The translations under genes were made by a program, and so were the position numbers. Below are positions 39,070 through 46,137 of a stretch of DNA of 64,000 nt, in pieces (the first letter of the stretch is position 1; every line of letters begins with the position of its first letter). The DNA comes from Endozoicomonas sp. 8E. GTDB taxonomy: Bacteria; Pseudomonadota; Gammaproteobacteria; Pseudomonadales; Endozoicomonadaceae. The stretch covers positions 2,983,697 to 3,047,696 of the forward strand of contig NZ_CP120717.1 of assembly GCF_032883915.1 (NCBI RefSeq), in the 5' to 3' direction. The notes beneath the pieces were generated by a model that was not told the origin of the DNA, searched no databases, and was given only the letters and a program-made list of their open reading frames with translations.

Positions 39070-39456
39070 ATGAAAAATAAAACTCACACGGTGGAGCAGC
39101 TGGCAAAGCGATACCGTGAAGCCTGGGTAATATCACGACGAGTGCCGTCCGGACTGCAGTTGGGGTATTCCGCATACTGGCCAGAATTTAATCCCAACCG
39201 GTGGGAGGTCTACCGTTTGGAGGGCGTCAAGGCAAAAGCACCACCCGTTTCAGCGAATGCTGTGGATCGGATGGTCGAGTGCATGCGCTGGTTGCGTTGG
39301 CTCAGTGAGGATGAGCGGGAACTGGTGTGGATGCGGGCATCGGGAATGTCCTGGCGAGAAATCGCAGGTGCAGCAGGTAAGCCTCGAACAACGGTCTATC
39401 GCTACTGGCATCGAGCACTGTTGCAGGTGACTTTGTCGTTAATCGTTGACGGGTAA
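39070..39456 (+). CDS. Phage HTH regulator, DUF6362-like (sigma-region-4-like fold)
   Basis: 128 aa. 'TVEQLAKRYREAWVISRRVP', 'VDRMVECMRWLRWLSEDERE' and C-terminal HTH 'GMSWREIAGAAGKPRTTVYR' followed by 'YWHRALLQV'. This pattern matches a family of phage proteins placed ahead of late genes, so it is a good candidate late regulator. GGAGG at 39060 fixes the start at 39070; the upstream in-frame part from 38953 overlaps the repeat and hairpin and is rejected. Confidence 0.72.
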   Translation: MKNKTHTVEQLAKRYREAWVISRRVPSGLQLGYSAYWPEFNPNRWEVYRLEGVKAKAPPVSANAVDRMVECMRWLRWLSEDERELVWMRASGMSWREIAGAAGKPRTTVYRYWHRALLQVTLSLIVDG

Positions 39457-39591
39457 TCACAGATTTTCATGTGTTACTTGTGGAGGTCAGGTGATATAGG
39501 GTTATGTTGGTTTTTCGGTAAAAATCAAAGTGGGACAAATTCCCGTTTTTGGCGCATAGTTATCGCTAAGCTCGAAGCAAAGTACACCCAA

Positions 39592-39622
39592 GCCCCGCAC
39601 CACTCACGGTCCGGGGTTTTTT
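39592..39622 (+). terminator. Probable terminator before the methyltransferase gene
   Basis: GCCCCG ... CGGGGT with 14-nt loop followed by TTTTTT. Separates the HTH regulator from the methyltransferase; 39457-39591 holds no supported gene. Confidence 0.45.
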
Positions 39623-39656
39623 GTTGCCTGAATTTCATCACGTTCACGGAAGAACC

Positions 39657-40934
39657 ATGTCCAGAATCCTTGTCGAAGCCATAGAGCATCGTCCCGTCGC
39701 CACCCTGGTGCCCTATGCCAACAACGCTCGTACTCACTCCGATGAGCAGGTGGACCAGATTGCCCGGTCCATCGAGGAGTTCGGGTTTGTCAATCCGGTG
39801 CTGGTGGGCAGTGACGATGTCATCGTAGCCGGTCATGGTCGTCTGATGGCGGCGAAGCAGTTGGGCATGGAAACTGTGCCGGTGATTGTGTTGGGGCACT
39901 TGAGTGAGACTCAGCGCCGGGCGCTGATCATTGCCGACAACCAGATCACGGCCAACTCGGGATGGGATGAAGCACTGCTCAAACAGGAACTGGCAGAGCT
40001 GGATGCCCTGGATTTTGACCTGGACCTGATGGGCTTTTCCGATGAGGAGTTGGAAGGTCTGTTGCTGGTGGACGAACCAGAAGGGCAGACCGATGATGAT
40101 GAAATTCCTGAACCGGAAGAGCATCCCGTCAGCCAGCTGGGTGATGTCTGGATTTTGGGAAGCCATCGGGTGCTGTGCGGCAGTGCTACCGAACAGGCCG
40201 ATGTGGAAACCCTGATGGCAGGCCAGCTGGCGGATATGGTGTTCACCGATCCACCTTACAACGTTGACTACGCTAACCCTGAGAAAAACACCCAAGCCAA
40301 AAAAGATCGCCGGATCAAAAACGATAATCTCGGCTCTGAGTTCCACGCTTTCCTACTGGCCGCCATGACCAACCTGCTCGGAGTCTGCAAGGGGGCTATT
40401 TATATCTGCATGTCGTCGTCTGAACTGGATACGCTCCAGAAAGCTTTTCGGGAAGCCGGTGGCAAGTGGTCCACGTTTATCATCTGGGCCAAGAACACCT
40501 TCACCCTGGGGCGCTCCGATTATCAGCGACAGTATGAGCCAATCCTCTACGGCTGGAAGGAAGGCAACGAACATTTCTGGTGTGGAGCCAGAGATCAGGG
40601 TGATGTCTGGTTCTTCAGCAAGCCTGCCAGAAACGACCTGCATCCCACCATGAAACCCGTGGAGCTGGTAGAGCGTGCTGTTCGCAACTCTTCCAAGACC
40701 CACGATATCGTGCTGGATCTGTTTGGCGGTTCCGGCTCCACACTGATTGCCTGCGAAAAGTCACACCGCAGTGCCCGGCTTACCGAACTGGACCCCAAAT
40801 ACGTTGATGTCATTGTGCGCCGATGGGAGGAGTACACAGGCAAGGAAGCCTATCTTGAATCCAATCATCTGACCTTTGAACAAACCAGAGAAGAAAGACA
40901 TGGAAGAACTTTCAAGGCGACTGGATCAGATTGA
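39657..40934 (+). CDS. ParB-like nuclease domain fused to DNA methyltransferase
   Basis: 425 aa. N-terminal ParB/Srx-like domain: 'LVPYANNARTHSDEQVDQIA', 'EFGFVNPVLVGSDDVIVAGH', 'GRLMAAKQLGMETVPVIVL'. C-terminal methyltransferase has DPPY motif IV 'MVFTDPPYNVDY' ahead of the SAM-binding motif 'DLFGGSGSTLIACE' (beta-class order), so it methylates adenine N6 or cytosine N4. No cognate endonuclease is nearby, indicating an orphan phage enzyme (anti-restriction, regulation or packaging mark). ATG 39657 follows ACGGAAG; the earlier frame at 39621 lies in the terminator. Confidence 0.92.
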   Translation: MSRILVEAIEHRPVATLVPYANNARTHSDEQVDQIARSIEEFGFVNPVLVGSDDVIVAGHGRLMAAKQLGMETVPVIVLGHLSETQRRALIIADNQITANSGWDEALLKQELAELDALDFDLDLMGFSDEELEGLLLVDEPEGQTDDDEIPEPEEHPVSQLGDVWILGSHRVLCGSATEQADVETLMAGQLADMVFTDPPYNVDYANPEKNTQAKKDRRIKNDNLGSEFHAFLLAAMTNLLGVCKGAIYICMSSSELDTLQKAFREAGGKWSTFIIWAKNTFTLGRSDYQRQYEPILYGWKEGNEHFWCGARDQGDVWFFSKPARNDLHPTMKPVELVERAVRNSSKTHDIVLDLFGGSGSTLIACEKSHRSARLTELDPKYVDVIVRRWEEYTGKEAYLESNHLTFEQTREERHGRTFKATGSD

Positions 40935-41175
40935 TTCCAAGCTCGACAAACTGAGCGATGCCGTTTCCCGTTTGTCCATGATCGAGGAACGAATCACTCA
41001 CCAGACCAACAACCTTACCCGTCAGGATGAACGCCTGGATGAACAGGAGAAACGCATCCGGAAGCTGGAGTTCCAGGCCAGTCGCCGGGGTGTGATGTTG
41101 GGCTATATCGAACGCTTCGGTTGGATCGTGCTGACGGCTGCTATTGGCCTGTTGGCCTACTTTCTTAAAACATAA
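40900..41175 (+). CDS. Coiled-coil, C-terminally membrane-anchored lysis-region protein
   Basis: 91 aa: long coiled coil ('LDQIDSKLDKLSDAVSRL', 'RQDERLDEQEKRIRKLEFQA') and one C-terminal TM helix ('FGWIVLTAAIGLLAYFLK'). This resembles haemolysin XhlA-like phage proteins that cooperate with holins. It overlaps the methyltransferase end by 35 bp and precedes the amidase; a TTG at 40876 is a weaker start. Confidence 0.7.
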   Translation: MEELSRRLDQIDSKLDKLSDAVSRLSMIEERITHQTNNLTRQDERLDEQEKRIRKLEFQASRRGVMLGYIERFGWIVLTAAIGLLAYFLKT

Positions 41176-41191
41176 ACTCAGGGGATGAGTG

Positions 41192-41635
41192 ATGGGCAAG
41201 CGTAAGGAAACCAATTACATCGTCGTTCATTGCTCGGACACCCGAGCCAATCAGCACGTTACCTTTGACGACATCAAACGCTGGCACACCATGGAACGGG
41301 CCTTTCTGGATATTGGTTACCATTGGGTGATTGAGCGGGACGGTTCAGTAAAGCAAGGTCGCCCTACTGAAGACTGGGGTGCTCATGTCAAATACCACAA
41401 CCATGAAAGTGTGGGCATCTGTTTGGTAGGTGGCCTGAATGAGCACAACGAGCCAGAAGATAACTTCACTCCGGATCAGAAACGAATGCTGAAGCTTCTG
41501 GTGGCTGGCCATCAAGCTATTTATCCAAACGCTGTCGTGCATGGTCATCATCACTTCAGTAAGGTGAAGACCTGTCCCAACTTTGATGTGCACCAGTGGC
41601 TCAGACAGGAAGGACTGCTGGGAGGCAAACGGTGA
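41192..41635 (+). CDS. N-acetylmuramoyl-L-alanine amidase (T7-lysozyme-like endolysin)
   Basis: 147 aa amidase_2 domain. Zinc ligands and surroundings: 'YIVVHCSDTRANQHVTFDDI', 'RWHTMERAFLDIGYHWVIER' and 'VVHGHHHFSKVKTCPNFDV', matching His-His-Cys plus catalytic Tyr/Lys of T7 lysozyme. No signal peptide, so it depends on a holin for release. Its TGA overlaps the holin GTG start. Confidence 0.92.
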   Translation: MGKRKETNYIVVHCSDTRANQHVTFDDIKRWHTMERAFLDIGYHWVIERDGSVKQGRPTEDWGAHVKYHNHESVGICLVGGLNEHNEPEDNFTPDQKRMLKLLVAGHQAIYPNAVVHGHHHFSKVKTCPNFDVHQWLRQEGLLGGKR

Positions 41636-42000
41636 GTCTGGTGGCTGCCATCCCGGTGATCGGGAAGGTCATCGACAAGCTTTTTCCTGATGCGAACAAA
41701 GCCAGGGAAGCCAGAGCGGAACTGAGCAAGATGCTGCTCAACGGTGAGCTGAACGAACTGGAGCAAAAGGCTGGCGTTGTTAAAGCCGAAGCCCAGGGTG
41801 AAAGCTGGCTGCAAAGAAACTGGCGACCCATGGTGATGCTGGTCTTTACGGCACTGGTCGTGTGTCGATGGATGGGTTGGTCAGCACCGAACCTAACTGA
41901 GGCAGTGGAACTGAAACTGTTCAGTATTATCCAGCTGGGCATTGGCGGATACATTGCCAGCCGTGGGCTGGAGAAGGTGACAAGAACATGGAAAGGCTGA
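41632..42000 (+). CDS. 3TM-type holin
   Basis: 122 aa starting GTG at 41632 (SLVAAIPVIGKVIDKLFP). A helical/charged segment is followed by 'SWLQRNWRPMVMLVFTALVV' and 'IIQLGIGGYIASRGLEK', the pattern of the GTA/phage 3TM holin family. The longer frame from 41596 would overlap the amidase further and lacks an RBS. Confidence 0.85.
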   Translation: MSLVAAIPVIGKVIDKLFPDANKAREARAELSKMLLNGELNELEQKAGVVKAEAQGESWLQRNWRPMVMLVFTALVVCRWMGWSAPNLTEAVELKLFSIIQLGIGGYIASRGLEKVTRTWKG

Positions 42001-42394
42001 GACTTAATTTAAGTCGATCTGAGCGTTTCTTTTTAAATGCAGGGAGCTTCTCGGGATCGAAGAGAACGCTTGATAAGCGTCTTTTGACGGCTGTTCCGGG
42101 GTCCCTGGGAGGCGTCTTCTAGTGCGGGTATGCATCAGCGCGGAATAGCGCTAGCGACAGAGTGAAAATCGGGGTTGACACTCAGGTTGACAGATTGGGC
42201 TTCAGCCCAGTAATAGCGGGGCTTTCCGGTGTCAACCAGCCAGTGATTTTGTCAACCAAACTGTCAGCCTTTGCGGCCAGGGTTGTCAACCTGGTTGACA
42301 GATCTGAAGTACCACTAAAACTTGAGTTCAATGGCCAGTAGAATGGAGCAATAGCGGCCGTCAGCCAGCCGCCTTGCAATTCAGGAGCGGGTGC
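42001..42394. other. Convergent intergenic region between lysis and packaging modules
   Basis: 394 bp without a gene, between the rightward holin and the leftward DUF3489 gene. It contains a small hairpin ACGCTT-GAT-AAGCGT followed by CTTTT (42066-42084), possible terminator, the TAGCGCTA palindrome near 42148 and the GGTTGACA cluster. Being just ahead of the terminase genes, this is where a cos or pac site would be expected. Confidence 0.5.
42174..42300. repeat. GTTGACA / TGTCAAC repeat cluster (six copies)
   Basis: GTTGACA at 42174; GGTTGACA at 42185 and 42293; TGTCAACC at 42230, 42250 and 42284. The last pair forms the 17-bp palindrome TGTCAACCTGGTTGACA (42284-42300); 42185 and 42230 bracket an inner hairpin TGGGC-TTCA-GCCCA. 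Looks like a multi-site protein-binding region. Confidence 0.65.
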
Positions 42395-42874
42395 TCATGC
42401 AGTCTCACCCTGAAAGAGCGCTTCCAGTCCGGCGGTGATCCGGTAAATGCGATCCTTGCCTTCAGGCTTCTCCGATTCAATGGTCAGTCCCAGTCGTTTT
42501 TTTAAGGCTCCGGCCAGAGTGCCGCGAACGGTGTGCTGTTGCCATCCGGTCTCGCGCATGATTTCGTGGATCTCCGCGCCCTCGGGTCGGCTCAGTAGCT
42601 CAATTACCTTGTGGAGTTTGGTACCGGTGCGGATCTCGCCTTTCTGGGCAGGTTGGTCATCTATCGGGAGGCCGATGGCTGTCTTGCCCTGGGGGCTGAT
42701 GTCGTAGGTGTCAGCCTTTTTCATGGGGATCAGAAAGCCTTTGCTGGTCAGACTGTCCAGCACTTTCTTTCGGGCACCTCCTTTCAGGGTGAGCTTTGTA
42801 GCGTCAAGGGTTCCTGTCTCAGCGGCTTGCTTGAGAACAGTCTCTTGGGTAGCAGTGAGTTTTGTCGTTTTCAT
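42395..42874 (-). CDS. DUF3489 family protein
   Basis: 159 aa. The C-terminal block 'LHKVIELLSRPEGAEIHEIM' then 'RETGWQQHTVRGTLAGALKK' and 'DRIYRI' is the DUF3489 signature, a winged-helix-like fold. The N-terminal half repeats a shorter HTH ('VLDSLTSKGFLIPMKKADTY'). DUF3489 often travels with DUF2924 and serine recombinases; here it is 12 kb away, antisense to the phage late genes. AAAAGGAGAAG before the ATG is a strong RBS. Function unknown. Confidence 0.85.
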   Translation of the reverse strand: MKTTKLTATQETVLKQAAETGTLDATKLTLKGGARKKVLDSLTSKGFLIPMKKADTYDISPQGKTAIGLPIDDQPAQKGEIRTGTKLHKVIELLSRPEGAEIHEIMRETGWQQHTVRGTLAGALKKRLGLTIESEKPEGKDRIYRITAGLEALFQGETA

Positions 42875-42893
42875 GGTGCTTCTCCTTTTGGGG

Positions 42894-43067
42894 TTATTGT
42901 TTTTGGCCTTGTTTCAGGCCCAATTGATAAGCCTGTTCCAAAGCCTTTTTGACTTGCCAGACGGCGACTTCCTCGAAGTCTTCCGAGGTGTTTCGGGTTT
43001 TGAGGGTGTCTATTAGCAGGGTCTTTTGGGCGATGGTTTCCAGGGCTTGCTCAGTCTTCTTATTCAT
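42894..43067 (-). CDS. Short DUF6900-like protein
   Basis: 57 aa, read directly from the minus strand: MNKKTEQALETIAQKTLLID then 'TLKTRNTSEDFEEVAVWQV' and 'KKALEQAYQLGLKQGQKQ'. The order 'L-x-I-A...LxTLxTRxxxxxDFxxVxVWxVxxALxxAYxxG' is what I recall for DUF6900, a small companion of DUF3489. It lies 19 bp upstream of DUF3489 on the same strand, so they form one operon. Function unknown. Confidence 0.72.
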   Translation of the reverse strand: MNKKTEQALETIAQKTLLIDTLKTRNTSEDFEEVAVWQVKKALEQAYQLGLKQGQKQ

Positions 43068-43220
43068 GGCCTGTTTCCTTTTTGATGCTTGTTTGCGTTA
43101 TGTACAGTAAGGCTCCATAACCGGTGGTTATCAAGGAAAAAACTATTAATAATCAATGGGTTGTCGAAAAAGGAGGGCGCATCCGGCCAAGGCGGGACAG
43201 GGGAGGTTATACAGATCGCT

Positions 43221-43709
43221 ATGACACTCATCTCGCAATCGGAATTCGCCAAACGTCAAGGCTGGAGCCGCCAATATGTGACCAAATTGGTCAAGTCCGG
43301 CAAGATTCGTCTGCACAAGGGCAAGGTCAATCCGGATGAGGCCCTGAAGGCGATCCAGGCCCAGGCTGAGCCCTCGACTGTGCTTAGGAAACCTGTTTCC
43401 CGAGATACCCTGCCAGTGGCCCCCACTGATTCAAGACAGGCAGTGGATTTCGTTACGGCTCGGACCATGCGGGAAGCTTTCAGGGCCAAGATGGCGAAGA
43501 TGGAGTACGAGGAAAAGGCTGGAAAGCTCACCGAAGCCAGCAAAGTTCGAGAAGATGCTTACCGGGCGGGAAGAATGCTGAGGGATGCTTTGTTAGGCAT
43601 CCCGGACCGACAGGCGGATGTCCTGGCGGCAGAAACCGATCCTCGCAAAGTACGACAGCTGTTGATGGATGAACTGGAAGCAATCCTTTCTGAACTGAGT
43701 GGCCCATGA
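43221..43709 (+). CDS. Terminase small subunit (Nu1-like)
   Basis: 162 aa. N-terminal HTH 'SQSEFAKRQGWSRQYVTKLV' with 'GKIRLHKGKVNPDEALKAI', then 'AVDFVTARTMREAFRAKMAK' and a C-terminal helical part. This is the DNA-recognition subunit that selects phage DNA for packaging. The start at 43221 was chosen because the N-terminal HTH begins directly after it; the upstream frame to 43089 is not conserved-looking. ATGA overlap with the large subunit. Confidence 0.83.
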   Translation: MTLISQSEFAKRQGWSRQYVTKLVKSGKIRLHKGKVNPDEALKAIQAQAEPSTVLRKPVSRDTLPVAPTDSRQAVDFVTARTMREAFRAKMAKMEYEEKAGKLTEASKVREDAYRAGRMLRDALLGIPDRQADVLAAETDPRKVRQLLMDELEAILSELSGP

Positions 43710-45553
43710 CTTCACCTTATCTGGATGGTTTTTTTGCAGGTCTGAAACCTGACACACGACTGACGGTTTCAGAGTGGGCCGATGAATACCGCATTCTGCC
43801 CATGAAAGCGGCCAAAGAAGCCGGTCGCTGGCGAACCGCCCGGACACCTTACCTCAAAGAAATTATGGATTGTCTGTCACCCTCTTCGAATGTGGAACGT
43901 GTCGTTTTTATGAAAGGTGCACAGGTCGGTGGCACCGAATGTGGCAATAATTGGCTGGGCTATGTGATCCATCATACGCCCGGTCCCATGATGTATGTGC
44001 TGCCGACGTTGGATATGGCCAAGAGAACCTCCAAGCAGCGCATAGCGCCGATGATTGAAGAGATGCCGATTTTGCGGGAGCGGGTGAAAGACCCTCGTTC
44101 CCGGGATTCTGGCAATACTCAGATGGTGAAGGAATTCCCTAACGGTGTATTGATCATCACCGGAGCCAACTCCGCCACAGGGTTGCGCTCCATGCCTGCC
44201 CGTTTTCTTTTTCTGGATGAAATAGATGCTTATGAAGATGATGTTGATGGGGAAGGCAGCCCTATCAATCTGGCCATTAAACGGACGGCGACGTTTTCCC
44301 GTAATCGAAAAATCCTGATGGTATCTACACCCAATATTGCCGGGGCCAGCAAAGTTGAATCGGCTTATCAGGCCAGTGATCAGCGACAATACCATGTGCC
44401 TTGTTTGAATTGTGGGCACAGACAGCCCATCGAGTGGCAGCAGATAAAGTTTGAAAACCAGAACCCGGAGACGGCTTGTTTTGAATGCATCCAGTGTCAA
44501 CATCGGATGCAGGAACATGACAAACCCAGATTACTGGAGAATGGGCAGTGGGAGCCTCAGAATCCAGAGAGTGACGGCAAAATCCGGGGCTACCATCTGA
44601 ATTCACTGTACAGCCCTAATGGCTGGTACAGCTGGAAAGATGCCGTGGAAGATTTTCTGGCAGCCAAAGATGATCCGGTTCTCTTGAAAGACTGGACCAA
44701 TACCGTGTTGGGCCAGACCTGGCAGGAAGCCGGAGAAACCGTCGATTACGAATTACTTTACCAGCGTCGTGAACACTATGTTGCTGAAGTACCTTGGTCA
44801 GTAGAAGTGCTGACCTGCGGAATCGATGTTCAGGATGATCGGGTCGAGTATGAAGTAGTGGGCTGGGGTGCCGGTGAAGAGAGCTGGTCCATTGATTACA
44901 TCCGGCTTTATGGTGATCTGAGTCGCCCGGAAATCTGGAAGATTCTGGCGGATAAACTGAGAGCGACTTATCGGCGGCAGGATGGAGTATTGATGAACCT
45001 CGCCCAGATTTGTATGGATTCCGGTGGTCACTTTACCGATGAGGTTTATGCTTTTTCCCGTAAGCAGGGGGCCGACTGGCTGATTCCAATCAAGGGGGCT
45101 TCCCAGTCTGGTAAACCCATCGCTACCTTCCCGAAAACTCGCAACAAGAAAGGTGTCTACCTGACTCTGGTGGGTACAGACACGGCCAAAGAACTGATCT
45201 ATCAGCGATACCGAATTCTGGAGCCTGGTGCAGGTTACTGCCACTGGCCGGTGAAGGACAGCTTTGATGAAGACTACTTCAAACAGGCTTCGGCAGAAGA
45301 AAAGGTGCGCAAATACAAACACGGGGTCGCTTACTTTGAATGGGATGCCCGCAAGAAGCGGAATGAAGCTTTGGACTGTCGGGTTTATGCCCTGACTGCG
45401 GTGCGTATTCTGCAGCAACACCGTGGATTGAATCTGGAGCAACTGGCCGCTCAACGTCCAGAGCCGGAAGTTATGGTTGATGACTCTGAACCCGACGCTT
45501 TCACTCAAGCCCGATCCCGACGATTCTCTCGCAGCTCTTATCTGAATGGGTAG
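43706..45553 (+). CDS. Terminase large subunit, GpA family
   Basis: 615 aa packaging ATPase/nuclease of the lambda GpA type. 'TVSEWADEYRILPMKAAKEA' is the family N-terminus; 'VVFMKGAQVGGTE' is the Walker A-like loop, 'ARFLFLDEIDAYEDDV' the Walker B; a zinc-like 'CLNCGHRQPIEW' and 'CIQCQHRM' pair precedes the nuclease ('LTCGIDVQDDRVEYEVVGWG', 'CMDSGGH'). Intact and full length. Confidence 0.96.
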   Translation: MTSPYLDGFFAGLKPDTRLTVSEWADEYRILPMKAAKEAGRWRTARTPYLKEIMDCLSPSSNVERVVFMKGAQVGGTECGNNWLGYVIHHTPGPMMYVLPTLDMAKRTSKQRIAPMIEEMPILRERVKDPRSRDSGNTQMVKEFPNGVLIITGANSATGLRSMPARFLFLDEIDAYEDDVDGEGSPINLAIKRTATFSRNRKILMVSTPNIAGASKVESAYQASDQRQYHVPCLNCGHRQPIEWQQIKFENQNPETACFECIQCQHRMQEHDKPRLLENGQWEPQNPESDGKIRGYHLNSLYSPNGWYSWKDAVEDFLAAKDDPVLLKDWTNTVLGQTWQEAGETVDYELLYQRREHYVAEVPWSVEVLTCGIDVQDDRVEYEVVGWGAGEESWSIDYIRLYGDLSRPEIWKILADKLRATYRRQDGVLMNLAQICMDSGGHFTDEVYAFSRKQGADWLIPIKGASQSGKPIATFPKTRNKKGVYLTLVGTDTAKELIYQRYRILEPGAGYCHWPVKDSFDEDYFKQASAEEKVRKYKHGVAYFEWDARKKRNEALDCRVYALTAVRILQQHRGLNLEQLAAQRPEPEVMVDDSEPDAFTQARSRRFSRSSYLNG

Positions 45554-45556
45554 CCA

Positions 45557-45757
45557 ATGATTACGGATGCTGAATATAAAGCCCTGAAGCGTGCGGTATT
45601 ACTAAGAGAAACCCGCACAGTGGAATTTGAAGGTCGCAAGGTGGAGTATGCCAGCTTCTCAGAAATGGAAAGGCGACTGCAGGCCATTGAGCGGGAATTG
45701 ATCAAGCAACAGAAGCGACCCCGGCAATATGGGGTCTATTCGTCAAAGGGTATTTAA
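45557..45757 (+). CDS. gpW-like head-tail joining protein
   Basis: 66 aa: 'YKALKRAVLLRETRTVEFEG' then 'RKVEYASFSEMERRLQAIER'. Size, the strongly basic helix and position between terminase and portal match lambda gpW. It ends 4 bp into the antisense gene. Confidence 0.85.
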   Translation: MITDAEYKALKRAVLLRETRTVEFEGRKVEYASFSEMERRLQAIERELIKQQKRPRQYGVYSSKGI

Positions 45758-46098
45758 TTTCCCAAGCCGAAAAGGATACAAAACCAAATGACGGTGGCAA
45801 AAAGAGCTATGAAGGCTGCACAAGCAAAAGCCAGTATGGGGTCTGTTAACCATAATGTGGATTCGGCCCACAAAAAGTAGCAGGTTCCTAAAAATACAAT
45901 GAGAGCTGGTAGCCACATAAACCATAGGCGAAGTGAAAGGCAGAACCTTTGCCTCCACGTCAGCGGTTCATCATGGAAGGAATGTTGTTCAGCGTGATCA
46001 AAGAAATAATCGCCCAGCTCAGGGATATCAGAGGTGTCAATGTCTTCATCTGACATTGCTTCCAAGCGTTTCCAGTCGGTGTCTGTTTTCTTTTTCAT
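45754..46098 (-). CDS. BrnA-antitoxin-like N-terminus fused to a membrane protein
   Basis: 114 aa on the strand opposite to the head genes. 'TDTDWKRLEAMSDEDIDTSD' followed by 'IPELGDYFF' is the characteristic acidic motif near the start of BrnA-family antitoxins and their relatives. The remainder is unlike BrnA: a short linker and two hydrophobic helices ('LWFMWLPALIVFLGTCYFLW' and 'ILAFACAAFIALFATVIWFC'). No BrnT toxin is adjacent. The RBS is weak; ATG 46098 is chosen since it gives MKKKTDTDW. Ends tail-to-tail with gpW. Likely a moron gene; function unknown. Confidence 0.62.
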   Translation of the reverse strand: MKKKTDTDWKRLEAMSDEDIDTSDIPELGDYFFDHAEQHSFHDEPLTWRQRFCLSLRLWFMWLPALIVFLGTCYFLWAESTLWLTDPILAFACAAFIALFATVIWFCILFGLGN

Positions 46099-46137
46099 AG
46101 TGATTTTTACATTAGCACAGCTTTCGGGAATGACTGA

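Noticed and set aside
39469-39684. 71-aa open frame before the methyltransferase gene
   Set aside because: Runs through a probable terminator and overlaps the methyltransferase start; no RBS.
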